A stretch of 64,000 bases of DNA. It comes from Austropuccinia psidii (Eukaryota; Basidiomycota; Pucciniomycetes; Pucciniales; Sphaerophragmiaceae). Each line of letters starts with the position of its first letter. Position 1 is the stretch's first letter. The DNA lies in contig JALGQZ010000015.1 of the NCBI GenBank assembly GCA_023105745.1, forward strand, positions 1,061,501 through 1,125,500, written 5' to 3'. Below, one piece after another: positions 1 through 9,217 of this stretch. A program made the position numbers and the translations under genes. Below the pieces are notes generated by a model. It ran no database searches, was not told the DNA's origin, and saw nothing but the letters and a program-made list of their open reading frames with translations.

Positions 1-399
1 ACTCTGCCATTCACATGCCAATTCAACAGGAACCTCAAACCAGAGGACTGGAAAGATATGGATCAAGTTCTTCAGCTCCACCAACTCCTCAAAGATTTAT
101 TTCAATGGAGAATGGACAACAAGAGGTTCAACCTTGCATCTCACTGGGAAGAACTTGGAGCAAGTGTCCAGAAGATCTGTCTCAAAGAGATAGACTTCAA
201 AGAACATATGATAATCACCAAAGGTTGGAATCCCACCAGGCAGTTCAGACTCCTGGAGGTGAGGGCAAACAGGATAAGGGAGAATCAGGCCACTATCCAA
301 GCTATAGAAAAACAACTGACCCAGACAGGGCACATTCAGATTCCTTCAGGCTCACAAGGAGCAGACCAAATCAGCTCTCCAGTGGCTTCACACCATTAA
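1..399 (+). CDS. ORF1 C-terminal part, overlapping gag in the +1 frame (partial)
   Basis: An open frame runs from the window edge to a TAA at 397-399, in the +1 register relative to the overlapping gag frame. Its 132 residues look like ordinary protein, with blocks such as LHQLLKDLFQW, FNLASHWEELGA and ITKGWNPTRQF and a charged helix (RANRIRENQATIQAIEKQL). The gag frame over the same bases is Ser/Pro/Gln-rich and low in complexity. That contrast suggests ORF1 is the constrained frame here. The matching upstream exon of this family is visible in element A2 near 34.0-34.3 kb. I remember similar hypothetical proteins in the myrtle rust. No domain is recognised and the function is unknown. It could act as an accessory or nucleocapsid-like protein, but that is inference. 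Confidence 0.6.
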   Translation, partial: TLPFTCQFNRNLKPEDWKDMDQVLQLHQLLKDLFQWRMDNKRFNLASHWEELGASVQKICLKEIDFKEHMIITKGWNPTRQFRLLEVRANRIRENQATIQAIEKQLTQTGHIQIPSGSQGADQISSPVASHH

Positions 400-1115
400 T
401 AAACCAACAGATCAGTGGCCAAGAGTCACCATTCTTCACACTCCCAGGATGGTTCCAGGAGAAGACAAGGACACAAGCACAAGAACAAGACCTCTTTTCA
501 CCAAAGGCCGAGAGAGTCAGACCCAATGATCCAAAAACTGTTGGAATTGGTGAAAGAAGTACACAAGAATCAGAAGTTGTTGTAAACCACTCTAGAATCA
601 GGAGCCCCCTTAATAGAAATATTAGCCCCACTCAGATTGAAAATAATGCTGTTTCACCTGAGAGTAACTTAAACAGTGATGCACTGTGGTTACAAATGTC
701 CCAATATTCTGGGCAAACTCAAAAGCAGTTTGCAGAACTTGAATCAAGCCATGAGAGGATGAAAAAATTAACAGCCTCCATGGACAAAATTGTCAAACCT
801 CTTCAAGAAGGACATGCTCAATTGAGCAAAGCCTCTGAAGAAACCAACAAAAGACTAAACATAGTCTTTGAAGAACAACACCACAGCAGAAGGGACAGGG
901 ATTTTCTGGATCAAGACATAAACAAATTGTTTAATGTCTACCATAACATGAAGCCTCAACCACAAGGCCATGCTATGGATAACCCATATTACCAAGATGA
1001 AATAAAACCAGATGCCATGTTGGTTAAAAAGGCAAGATCTCCATCACAATACCAGGATGGAGATAATATGTCTTATTCTGAAAAGGAAGCCTTGAAACAG
1101 CTTCCTGAGGCCTAA
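15..1115 (+). CDS. gag: Gag N-terminal region of element A1 (fragment)
   Basis: This 366-residue open segment is the start of the visible gag-pol frame. Residues 1-130 overlap ORF1 and are disordered and Ser/Gln/Pro-rich. Residues about 223-312 form a predicted coiled coil rich in Glu, Lys and Gln, which fits Gag multimerisation. The segment stops at a TAA at 1113-1115, but the same frame continues at once into the conserved Gag core (GTGEYDHMEL), so this is a nonsense mutation inside a longer polyprotein. The ATG at 15 is only the first ATG in the window. By comparison with element A2, the true gag-pol start lies further upstream. Confidence 0.8.
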   Translation: MPIQQEPQTRGLERYGSSSSAPPTPQRFISMENGQQEVQPCISLGRTWSKCPEDLSQRDRLQRTYDNHQRLESHQAVQTPGGEGKQDKGESGHYPSYRKTTDPDRAHSDSFRLTRSRPNQLSSGFTPLINQQISGQESPFFTLPGWFQEKTRTQAQEQDLFSPKAERVRPNDPKTVGIGERSTQESEVVVNHSRIRSPLNRNISPTQIENNAVSPESNLNSDALWLQMSQYSGQTQKQFAELESSHERMKKLTASMDKIVKPLQEGHAQLSKASEETNKRLNIVFEEQHHSRRDRDFLDQDINKLFNVYHNMKPQPQGHAMDNPYYQDEIKPDAMLVKKARSPSQYQDGDNMSYSEKEALKQLPEA

Positions 1116-1154
1116 ATCTGGCCCAAACTCTCTGGAACAGGAGAATATGATCAT

Positions 1155-1550
1155 ATGGAACTCATATATTATATTGATGGACTCTTCATTGATGAACCAA
1201 GCATACCAGACGACTGGATTACTGCTAGACTCAATACAGCATTTAAAGGTCATGCTAGTATATGGTACACAGAAATGAAAGAAATCCATGGCAGGAGAAA
1301 CTGGCCATGGTGGAAGAGTCAAATTATTCAAAAGTACAGCAATGGTACCTGGATATGGCAACAGACCATGTCATTTGAAAATGACAAATACTCAGTGGAC
1401 AAGGATGTATATGAGTGGTGTCTTAGACAGTCTAGAAGACTCAAAGCCATTGATCCTCAAATGATTACTCAAATGAGGAATCACAAACGTCTGACACAAA
1501 TGCCAGGAGAGCTAGAGCATGCAGTGAAATGCAGATGCAACCAGAATTGA
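1155..1550 (+). CDS. gag: Gag core of element A1 (fragment)
   Basis: These 131 residues continue in the same frame as the upstream Gag segment. They show the conserved retrotransposon Gag core of this lineage: a GEYDHME block, an aromatic stretch (NWPWWKSQIIQKYSNGTWIWQ) and a helix ending in LEHAVKCRC. The same blocks appear in element C (WSWWKQETITKWAND, LEHALRSRC) and element D. It ends at an in-frame TGA at 1548-1550, and a second in-frame TAA follows soon after. The product would form the particle shell in which reverse transcription takes place. Confidence 0.8.
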   Translation: MELIYYIDGLFIDEPSIPDDWITARLNTAFKGHASIWYTEMKEIHGRRNWPWWKSQIIQKYSNGTWIWQQTMSFENDKYSVDKDVYEWCLRQSRRLKAIDPQMITQMRNHKRLTQMPGELEHAVKCRCNQN

Positions 1551-1841
1551 ACTCTAGATGACATTTAAAATACCTTACAAGATGTAAGGAAAAGGACTAA
1601 TATAGGGAAATTCACCCCATATAGAAGCAGTAGTTACAAAGAGAAACATCCTTTCAGGGTAGAGTTTAAAGACAAACCCAAGGAAAGAGTGGCAGAAGTG
1701 GCTAAGAAGGAAAATTCTTGTCACAATTTTGGTTCAATAGACCACTATGCCAACAACTTTCCAAAGGCAAAGAAAAAAGTCTATGCCAATGAGAAAGTCC
1801 CAGAGGAGGAATCCTCAACAGAGGATTCTGAATGAGACTCC
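1551..1841 (+). pseudogene. gag: Gag C-terminus with broken zinc knuckle
   Basis: The gag frame continues through three in-frame stops. It includes a nucleic-acid-binding knuckle of the CCHC type in which the second and last cysteines are phenylalanine (CHNFGSIDHYANNF). Element D keeps an intact C-x2-C-x4-H-x4-C knuckle at the same place. Downstream is an acidic linker (EEESSTEDSE) leading into protease. Confidence 0.7.
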
Positions 1842-2708
1842 ATGGGTGATGCCATCAGAGAACCATCTGAGGATGACCAAGACCCAAGAGAAGAACTTCT
1901 AGTGGAATACCAAGAGGAAACCCCACTAGAAATGCAGGATATACAGTTGGAAGCAGGCATGCCACAAGATACTGCTAATAAAAACCTGTGCAAACATACA
2001 CAGGATGCACAAACATTCCTGGTCACACCAACTAGAGGGATGGCATACATACATGAAACAGAAACAAAGATGACTGTCTGTATTGACAATGCTCAACATC
2101 CATTGATCATTGACAGTGGAGCACATTGCTCCATAGTAGCCAGAAATTTTCTGCACAACCACTTCTCAAGCTGGGAGAAACAGCTCTTGCCCACCAAGGC
2201 AAAGAACTTTAAAAGTGCATCAGGGAAGATGACTTCCATTGGGACAATTATCAAAGAGATAATTATACTCCATAGGAAAGGTAACATCATACTCAACCCA
2301 GAGCTTGTAGTGCTTAATGATGCCCACATCCAAGGGTTCTTTCCAGGAACAGACTACCGGAGGATGTATGGCATAGATATTTACAACAGTAAAAATAGGC
2401 ATATTAACATTGGTGCTAACAAGGAAAAGAAATTTTCACTTGATATATACCAAATATCTTCTCAGGATCCACTTGAGGAACTACTGAATGAATTCATAGA
2501 GGGCCAGTTTAGCACTTCCCTCACCAGAAAACAAACCCTAAGTCTACTGAAGAGGTTGAGAAAGAACAGACCAGCATTTTACATTGGTGAAGGACCATTA
2601 GGAAAGATTAAAGGCCATGATATAGAATTATATCTGGATATGGAAAAGCCTTATCCACCCATGCTTGGGAGACCTCCTTACCCAGCAAGTCTGGAAACCA
2701 GGAAATAA
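1842..2708 (+). CDS. pol: Aspartic protease and start of reverse transcriptase, A1 (fragment)
   Basis: The 288-residue segment begins with an acidic linker and carries a retropepsin-like aspartic protease. The catalytic motif DSGA is at residues 91-94 within LIIDSGAHCSIVA, followed by a conserved GTDYxRMYGIDIYN block. The last ~35 residues (LYLDMEKPYPPMLGRPPYPAS) are the entry to the RT domain. It ends at TAA 2706-2708, after which RT continues in the same frame, so this is another nonsense mutation. The enzyme would cut the Gag-Pol polyprotein into working units. Confidence 0.85.
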   Translation: MGDAIREPSEDDQDPREELLVEYQEETPLEMQDIQLEAGMPQDTANKNLCKHTQDAQTFLVTPTRGMAYIHETETKMTVCIDNAQHPLIIDSGAHCSIVARNFLHNHFSSWEKQLLPTKAKNFKSASGKMTSIGTIIKEIIILHRKGNIILNPELVVLNDAHIQGFFPGTDYRRMYGIDIYNSKNRHINIGANKEKKFSLDIYQISSQDPLEELLNEFIEGQFSTSLTRKQTLSLLKRLRKNRPAFYIGEGPLGKIKGHDIELYLDMEKPYPPMLGRPPYPASLETRK

Positions 2709-2738
2709 ATTGAAAAACATATCAATGAGCTCCTGGAC

Positions 2739-3440
2739 ATGGATGTCCTCAGAAAGATTGGACACAATAAAATAGTGGAAATTACCACCCCAGTCCTGAT
2801 CACCTGGAATAATGGAAAGTCTAGGCTGTGTGGTGATTTAAAACCTCTGAATAACTACACAAAAGCTGACAGGTATCCTATACCGAGGATACCTCATGCC
2901 TTAGACAAACTGGCAAAAGTAAAATACATAATCAAAATGGATTGTATGAAAGGCTTCCACCAAAATGGAGTTCAACCAAACTCTATGAAGTTACTCAGAA
3001 TCATATTCCATATGAGCATATATGAGTACACCAGGATACCATTTGGCATTAAAAATGCACCAGCCCACTTCAAAAGGATGATGGACACAATATTTCAAGA
3101 TGAAATACTGGAAGGCTGGATGGTAGTATATATTGATGATATCATTATATACTCAGAGACATGGGAAGACCATATACAATACATAGACAGAGTGCTAAGT
3201 AAATTTAAGCCCATCAATTTGAAAATTTCCCTTAAAAAGTGTAATTTGGGCCAACAAGATCTACTAGCTCTAGGACATAAAGTCTCAGGTCTTAGTCTGG
3301 CAATTGACCAGAATAAAGTAGCAGAAGTAATGCAAAAGCCAGTATCAAGAAACATCAAAGAGATGCAATCTTTCCTTGGGCTTGCTAGCTACTATAGGAA
3401 CCACATCAAACATTTTGCCCACATGTCTAATAGTTTATAA
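2739..3440 (+). CDS. pol: Reverse transcriptase, A1 (fragment)
   Basis: The 233-residue segment is the RT palm and fingers. Visible motifs are ITTPVLITW, GDLKPLNNYTKADRYPIPR, the KMDCMKGFHQ block with a catalytic Asp, RIPFGIKNAPAHF, and the active-site box YIDD at residues 131-134 with DIIIYSETW after it. The thumb/connection (ALGHKVSGLS, QSFLGLASYYRNHI) is also present. It ends at a TAA at 3438-3440, and the frame goes on after a second stop into RNase H. The polymerase would copy element RNA into DNA inside the particle. The Asp residues needed for catalysis are present, but the chain is split by stops. Confidence 0.9.
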   Translation: MDVLRKIGHNKIVEITTPVLITWNNGKSRLCGDLKPLNNYTKADRYPIPRIPHALDKLAKVKYIIKMDCMKGFHQNGVQPNSMKLLRIIFHMSIYEYTRIPFGIKNAPAHFKRMMDTIFQDEILEGWMVVYIDDIIIYSETWEDHIQYIDRVLSKFKPINLKISLKKCNLGQQDLLALGHKVSGLSLAIDQNKVAEVMQKPVSRNIKEMQSFLGLASYYRNHIKHFAHMSNSL

Positions 3441-3530
3441 AAGTTATGTTCAAAAGATGTAGTTTTTTAAATTCACAAGGAGATAAGGGATATATATGAG
3501 ATCATCAAACATGAACTCACAAATGCACCT

Positions 3531-4250
3531 GTGCTCATCTTAACTGACTTGGAACTACCATTCAAGTTATACATAGATGCAGCATGTAGCTCAGGCTTAG
3601 GAGCGGCCCTTCACCAGAGACAAATTGTAGATGGTGAACCAAGAGAAGGAGTAATATGCTACATCTATAGGCAACTGAAGGATTCAGAAGCCAGGTGTGG
3701 GGCAACCCAGACTGAATGTCTATTCTTAGTCTGGGCTCTGGAGAAACTCTATTATTATTTGGAGGGTGCAGTCTTTGAAGTCTACACAGACTGCAAAGCC
3801 TTGAAGTCTTCACTAAACATGAAGACTACAAATAGACACATTATGAGATTGCAAATAGCCATCCAGGAGTATAAAGGCAATATGACCATGATATACAAAG
3901 AAGGTAAAAGTCATACCAATTCAGATGGCCTCAGCAGATGGCCACTGGATAATGTCAAAATCAATCCAGCTTATGAACCTGAAGTTGAAGCTAAGATCCC
4001 TATCCATTTCATGGAAATAAATAGTAAGAAGAACTTCAGATTCTCTGAATGGGCACCAGAAAGTGGTACCCTTGACAGTGGAAACACTGATTCAGAAGGA
4101 ACAGAAACTCCCATACTGGGAATAAGTTCCTTAGAGCTGCAAAATGATTTTTTTAGTGCAGTACTGAAGTCTTATGCCAAACACAAACAGTGTGGAATAT
4201 TACTACAACTCCTTCAACAAAGGTACAGGAGTCCAGAACTAGAATCTTAA
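3531..4250 (+). CDS. pol: RNase H and tether, A1 (fragment)
   Basis: This 239-residue segment carries RNase H, with [17 protein letters not shown] near residue 16, [19 protein letters not shown] near 62, VYTDCKALKSS near 86, and a final SDGLSRWPL block. A Pro/Glu/Ser-rich linker follows and leads toward integrase. It is in frame with the RT segment and ends at a TAA at 4248-4250. Just past this point the homologous reading shifts by one base, so integrase is in a different frame. RNase H would remove the RNA strand during reverse transcription. Confidence 0.87.
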   Translation: MLILTDLELPFKLYIDAACSSGLGAALHQRQIVDGEPREGVICYIYRQLKDSEARCGATQTECLFLVWALEKLYYYLEGAVFEVYTDCKALKSSLNMKTTNRHIMRLQIAIQEYKGNMTMIYKEGKSHTNSDGLSRWPLDNVKINPAYEPEVEAKIPIHFMEINSKKNFRFSEWAPESGTLDSGNTDSEGTETPILGISSLELQNDFFSAVLKSYAKHKQCGILLQLLQQRYRSPELES

Positions 4251-4678
4251 CTGGAAGAACCCTGGTTGAGGCCTATAAGGATAATACGTTATTCCTTATA
4301 GATGGCCTGCTCTACCACAGAGAAAAGAACACAAGTGCACTCACAATGGTAGACAGAGACCACATCTCTCTGATCCTGCAGGAATGACATGACTGCCCCT
4401 ACATGGGACAAATGAGCAAAGACAGGACCAAAGAGAGGGTAGCAAGCACAGCTTGGTGGCCCAAGTTCAAACAAGAGTTGAGTGAATAAATCAACACTTG
4501 TGAAAGATGCCAGAAGGCAAATAGGAAACATGGGAAGAAGTATGGATTACTTCAACATATAGAAGAACTCAAACATACATGGGAAACCATCAATAAGGAC
4601 CGGGTTACAGGACTTGTCCCAGGAGGCAAAGAAAACGACAATTCCTGTTTAATCATAGTTGATAGTTTCAGAAAGAGT
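4251..4678 (+). pseudogene. pol: Integrase N-terminal zinc-binding region, broken
   Basis: After the frameshift near 4270, the second frame reads LFLIDGLLYHREK, then the H2C2 zinc-binding domain HDCPYMGQMS...CERCQK, and the first catalytic region ([10 protein letters not shown]). There are in-frame stops at 4385-4387 and in the middle of the zinc domain. The second histidine of the HHCC set reads as Gln, where elements A4 and D have GHMSE or GHLSE. This copy could not make a working integrase N-terminus. Confidence 0.7.
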
Positions 4679-5185
4679 ATGAGGTGCCTATCATGTCAAA
4701 AAGAGGATACAGCCATGGATACTTCTCTGTTATTCTGGAACAACATCATATCCACCTGTAGAGTACCCAAAATCATAATCAGTGATAGGGACCCAAAGTT
4801 CACATCTGAATTTTGGACCAACCTCTATGAAATGGTGGGTACCAAATTTTCTTTTTCTACAGCTTACCATCCACAAACAGATGGACTAGCTGAAAGGATG
4901 ATCCAGACAATGGAGAAAATCCTTAGAATATTCTGTGCCTATGGCATGGAATACAAGGATCATGAAGGATACACCCATGACTGGGTTACCCTTCTACCAG
5001 CAGTTCAGCTGGCTTATAACACAAGTCAGCACTCTACCACAGGAAAGACACCTGCAATGGTAGAGAAAGGGTGGAATCCTGTATTTTCTGTGGATCACCT
5101 GAAGAAGAATCTTCTAACCATCCACCCCACAGCCAAAGATTTCCCTGGAATGTGGAAGAGGGCTTGTGACACAGCTGCCAAATGA
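4679..5185 (+). CDS. pol: Integrase catalytic core, A1 (fragment)
   Basis: The 168-residue segment holds the second Asp (D36 in [14 protein letters not shown]) and the Glu (E72 in [14 protein letters not shown]), separated by 35 residues as in the DD35E integrase superfamily. The first Asp lies upstream in the broken part. The tail ([25 protein letters not shown]) is typical of this lineage. It ends at TGA 5183-5185 in a helix that clearly continues. Integrase would join the DNA copy to the host chromosome, leaving the 5-bp duplications seen elsewhere in this window. Confidence 0.87.
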   Translation: MRCLSCQKEDTAMDTSLLFWNNIISTCRVPKIIISDRDPKFTSEFWTNLYEMVGTKFSFSTAYHPQTDGLAERMIQTMEKILRIFCAYGMEYKDHEGYTHDWVTLLPAVQLAYNTSQHSTTGKTPAMVEKGWNPVFSVDHLKKNLLTIHPTAKDFPGMWKRACDTAAK

Positions 5186-5263
5186 ATAGCTGAGGCAAAA
5201 GAGTATAACAAGCAGAGGTAAGACAAATCACACATAGAACCTGACTTTAAAGAAGGGGACCAG

Positions 5264-5713
5264 GTGTTAGTGTCTACACTTAACTTTAATAGTCTCAAAG
5301 GACCCAAAAAGATGAGAGACTCATTTTTAGGGCCCTATACTATCATTAAATTGATAGGGAGAAATGCAGTGGAAGTCAAACTCACAGAGGATTATTCCAG
5401 GAAACACCCAGTCTTTCCAGTGAGCTTACACAAGCCATACTTCCAGACAGACAAGGATAAATTCCCCTCCAGGAAGAGGAATCCTGCGCCACAAGAAATA
5501 GTGAAGGTGGAGGACTCCCCTGAACCAGTGAAGAAAATCATCAGGGCCAGGAAGATCAGAATTAATGGTAGGGATCAGAGACAATACTTAGTCAGATTCA
5601 AAAACCAAACAGCTGATAAAGACAAATGGTTGGCAGAAGATGCCATACCAGATGGGAACCTTCATTTAAGGAGATTCAGAGCCTCTAGGAGGACTGAACA
5701 GTCTCATAAATGA
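5264..5713 (+). CDS. pol: Integrase C-terminus with GPY/F motif and chromodomain, A1
   Basis: The 149-residue segment begins with VSTLNFNSLKGPKKMRDSF and a GPY/F module (GPY at residues 23-25). Residues about 90-142 resemble a chromodomain: a basic strand (KKIIRARKIRI), RQYLVRFKNQ, then DKWLAEDAIPDG and a C-terminal helix. Integrase chromodomains of chromoviruses are thought to steer insertion to heterochromatin, which would fit the nesting seen here. It is in the same frame as the integrase core. It ends at a TGA only 25 bases before the 3' LTR, so this is the natural end of gag-pol. Confidence 0.85.
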   Translation: MLVSTLNFNSLKGPKKMRDSFLGPYTIIKLIGRNAVEVKLTEDYSRKHPVFPVSLHKPYFQTDKDKFPSRKRNPAPQEIVKVEDSPEPVKKIIRARKIRINGRDQRQYLVRFKNQTADKDKWLAEDAIPDGNLHLRRFRASRRTEQSHK

Positions 5714-5725
5714 TGAGGCTTTTTT

Positions 5726-5737
5726 AGAGGGAGGGTA
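5726..5737 (+). other. Polypurine tract of A1
   Basis: AGAGGGAGGGTA lies directly upstream of the 3' LTR start. This is the usual place and composition for the plus-strand primer of an LTR retrotransposon. A related purine run precedes the 3' LTR of A4 in the opposite orientation. Confidence 0.75.
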
Positions 5738-7160
5738 TGTCAGCCTGTGACTCAAAACCAGAGCACAAGCATGACAGCCAAATACCATAAATCAATGGTA
5801 TAGCCAAGATACCACCAGAACATAGAGCTGAGCCAAATCAGCTCTAAAGCTATCAAACGAAAGAGGAAACTCACCCCTTTCCAAATATACAAGTCCCATC
5901 ACCATAGGAAAAGGAATAACAAAGTTATTCCTTCTCAAGGTTGTTGCTGAGCATAAACCTTAATTTTCACCTCTCATCTAAAATCCAGAAGGAGAGGCTT
6001 AACCCCATCAAACGGGTATTTAAAATGAAGCTCCAAGCCAGGGCTATCCAATGGTACTAGTCAAACTGAGATAGAACCAGTTTTACTTGAGTTATGGCCA
6101 AATTCAGGCCAAATAAGCATGAAAAAAACATTCACATCTCATCTAGCTTCTACAGTTTTAGTGTGAGATACCTAAAGTGGGGTCTTTTTGGAAAGCGCAC
6201 AATCAGGGATGTCTAATGGTGTCATTCATTTCCTCATTTCCAAACTAGATCAAGAGTTATAGGGCAAACAAGCCCAATACAGCTTGTTTCCTAAACCATG
6301 CATGTGTACAAAAATCTTGTACATGGCATAAGTCTGCCATACTTAATGATAGCCATATCAAATGAGGTACCATTTTGTAGAGCACATACAGCGCTACACA
6401 CTGAACCCATTTTGAGGTGGATATCTCAAAAACTGACAAATGTATGGCAGGTTTAAGGTCAAAATCCCACAGTTTGGCCAATACAGCCTTACCATGGGAT
6501 AATATCCCATAACCATGATTATGAGGTGTCAAACTGACAAAGAAGCATGTTTATACTTCAAAACCTCATAGTTCATTCAATACTGGGGTCCCATACAGGT
6601 TCTGTATGGCATTCTATGCGTCATACACGTCAGAATCAAGGTGTGTGGTCCCCAGATGAAATTTTTCACCCTGTATTGGTGAAAACTACCCAGAAGTGGT
6701 TTCAAAGCCACATCTGAGCCCGATAAAGGCTATAAAGGCCTTTTTCAAACCGCAAGCCTGTGCTATAGTGTGAAAAATATTCACTTCCTCTACGTGGAAA
6801 GGTCTAGCAGCCTTTTCACCCCATTTCAGGATAAAAAGGGGCCTTTTTACAGCCAGAAAAGATTTCCTCATCCTGCTCTTGAATTCCTACGTAGTAAAAC
6901 TGTAAAAAACAGTTATACTCTTGGAAAATAATCAGGTATACTTTAAACTTAAGTATTGTAATCCAACAGGTAAAGCTGCACCCAGGGCTTTCGACAGTGC
7001 TCACCACCACTATTCCACAATAGTAAAGCCCTTTTATTTCCATTATAAGCCCTTATTACCAATAATTACTCTTATTTTAAAACCTTTATCACCATGTCAC
7101 AGTCATAGTTAAAAGTTGTAAATAGCCTAATTACTGCTTCATCATACAAGTAACCTGACA
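5738..7160 (+). repeat. 3' LTR of family 1 (A1), 1423 bp
   Basis: It starts TGTCAGCCTGTGAC and ends TAACCTGACA, a clear inverted TGTCAG/CTGACA terminus. The same sequence recurs as a solo LTR at 54953-56365, a 5' LTR at about 31984-33397, a split copy at 19481, a short start at 28011 and a reversed part at 7161-7366. A run GGATAAAAAG near 6829, shared by copies, may be the core promoter. The open frames inside it are not coding. Confidence 0.93.
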
Positions 7161-7371
7161 GTCTGAATAATTTTCTTATTCTTTTTCCTATGGTTGTAGA
7201 AGCTGTATATTTCTAAAGAGCTACAGTTCCTCTTTATTTAAATGAAGTCAATGATATTTTTTGGCTCAGTTATATTTTTCATGGTATTTTACTCTACCAT
7301 TGGTTTATGGTATTTTGGCTGTCATGCTTGTGCTCTGGGTTTGAGTCACAGGCTAAAATAACCTCCCTCTG

Positions 7372-9217
7372 GCAAAGGATCATAATTGATGAGACTTTCC
7401 AGCCCTCCTAGAGTCTCTGAAAATTCTAAGGTTAAGGAAACCATCTGGTATAGCCTCTTCTGCCAACCATTTGTCTTTATCAGCTGTCTGGTCCTTGAAT
7501 CTTACCAAGTGCTGTCTATGGTACTATACATTGAGTCTGAACTTCTTTACTCAGCCAGGGGAGTCCTCCAATTCCACTATGTCCTGTGGAGTGTGGATCT
7601 TGCTCCTGCAGGGGGATCATATCCTCTTCTGTCTGGTGGTAAGGCTTAACCAAGCTCACTGGGAAGACTGAGGTTTTCCTGGATAATTCCTCTGTAAGCC
7701 TGACCTTCACTGCCTTCTTCCCTATCAATTTAATGGTAATGAATGGTCCCACAAATGAGTCTCTCACTTTTGTGGGGACTTTGAGATTACTGAAATCGAG
7801 AGTTGACACCATTACCTGTTCTCCTTCTCTGAAGTCAGGTTCCTTGTGGGGTTTGTCATACCTTGGCTGTTTCACATGCTCTCTTTTACATACCGTGGAA
7901 GTCTTTGGCTGTGGTATGGATTTTTAGAAGATTTTTATTCAAGGATCCACCCTTTCTCTATCAGAGAAGGTAATTTCCCTGTGGTGGAGTGTTGACTGAA
8001 ATTGTAAGCTATCTATATAGGTGGTAGAAGTGTAACCCAGTAATGGGTATACCCTTCATGATCTTTATATTCCATCCCATAGGCACAGAATCTTCTTCTG
8101 ATGTCCTCCATTTTTTGGATCATACATTCAGCTAGTCCATCTTTCTGTGGATGGTAAGCTTTAGAAAATGCAAGTTTAGTCCCAAGCATATCATAGAGGT
8201 TGGTACAGAATCCTGACTTAAATCTGGGGTCTTTGTCACTAATGATGGTCCCAGGTACTCCACAAGTAGATGTGATGTTATTCCAGAATAAAAATTCTGT
8301 ATCCTCCTTGTGTCATGGCAGACATTACAATTTTGCTAAACCTGTCTACTATTACTAGGAAAGAATTGTAGTTCTCCTTTCCCCTGGGACAAGGCCTGTT
8401 ACCCAGTCAATTTTAATGATTTCCCATGGGTGCTTTTGCTCCTATATATCTTTGAGTAGTCCATACTTCTTCCCATGTTTCCTGTTTTCCTTGTGGAATC
8501 GCTCACAAGTTTTGATGTATTCACTCAACTCTTATTTGAACTAAGGCCACCAAGCTGTGCTTTCTATCCTCTTTTTGATAATTTCTTCACTCATGTGTCC
8601 CATGTAGAAGAAGTAATGGAATTCTTGAAGAGTCAGGGACACATGGCCTCTGCCTATCAATGTGAGGGGACTAGTGTGCTTATCCCTGTTATAAAGGAGT
8701 CCATTTATAAAGAAGAATTTATTGTATTTATAATCCCTCAACCAAGGTTCCTCTAACTGTGATTCAAGTTCTGAGCTTCTGTACTTTGGTTGAAGGAGTG
8801 ACATTGATATGCTACACTGGTTGTGTTTTGCATAAGGTATATTAACTGAACTGACAAATTAATTATGTATCTCAGAGGAGCTAATACCTAATATGGGTGT
8901 TTCTGTCTCTGGTCCAATATGGTCAGTATCTGGGGTACCACTTCCTGGTTCCCATTCTTATAATAGAAAGTTTCTCCTCCTATCTATTTCCATGAAATGG
9001 ATAGGGATCCTGGCTGCTACTTCAGGGTCATAAACTGGATTGCTTGGGAGATTTTCCAGTGGCCATCCACTAAGGACATCTGAACAAGTATGACCTCTGA
9101 ATTCATTGTGTATGATGGTGATATTGGCCTTATAGTATTGGATGGTTATTTTCCACCTCAACATGTGCCTATTAGAAGTCTTCATTTTAGGCAAAGACTT
9201 GAGCTCAGTACAGTCTG
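7372..9217 (-). pseudogene. pol: Partial pol of A4: RNase H, integrase and chromodomain remnants
   Basis: On the minus strand the pieces run in order from 9217 down: the RNase H end (TDCTELKSLPKMKTSNRH), a linker (PEVAARIPIHFMEID), the integrase zinc domain (GHMSEEIIKKRIESTAWWP, second His kept), a catalytic-core stretch broken into several frames between about 8400 and 7960, the GPF module and the chromodomain end. Several frameshifts and stops separate them. It is the same family as A1 but more decayed. Its 3' end at 7372-7400 abuts a purine-rich tract and the LTR, as in A1. Confidence 0.75.
7516..7875 (-). CDS. pol: Integrase C-terminal fragment of A4
   Basis: The 119-residue open stretch has KEPDFREGEQVMVSTLDFSNLK, then the GPF motif (SFVGPFITIKLIGKKAVKVRL) and FPVSLVKPYHQ. 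This is the same module as residues 1-60 of the A1 integrase C-terminus. The last 30 residues leave the family pattern, so a frameshift lies near 7600 and the chromodomain is read in another frame. It is a remnant with no independent function. Confidence 0.7.
   Translation of the reverse strand: MKQPRYDKPHKEPDFREGEQVMVSTLDFSNLKVPTKVRDSFVGPFITIKLIGKKAVKVRLTEELSRKTSVFPVSLVKPYHQTEEDMIPLQEQDPHSTGHSGIGGLPWLSKEVQTQCIVP

Larger units (their letters stand above)
1..7160 (+). mobile_element. Family-1 Ty3/gypsy chromovirus A1, 5'-truncated by window edge
   Basis: This is an LTR retrotransposon whose 5' LTR and leader lie left of the window. The visible part carries Gag, a degenerate zinc knuckle, protease, reverse transcriptase, RNase H, integrase and chromodomain in that order, then a polypurine tract and a complete 3' LTR. 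Gag to RNase H stays in one frame with several in-frame stops. One frameshift near 4270 moves integrase to another frame, so this copy is non-autonomous. The bases just right of the 3' LTR are a family-1 LTR in the opposite orientation, so A1 inserted into an older LTR. GTCTG at 7161-7165 is the expected right target duplication; the left copy is outside the window. Confidence 0.93.
7161..9217 (-). mobile_element. Family-1 element A4, minus strand, 3' fragment
   Basis: Read on the minus strand this is the end of a family-1 pol gene followed by a purine tract and about 200 bp of 3' LTR. The LTR part (7161-7366) stops exactly where A1 ends, which shows that A1 landed inside it; the rest should lie left of the window beyond A1. 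On the other side the pol gene is cut within RNase H at 9217, where a family-2c LTR begins (TGTGAGCC). Its upstream half was not found elsewhere in the window. Confidence 0.8.
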
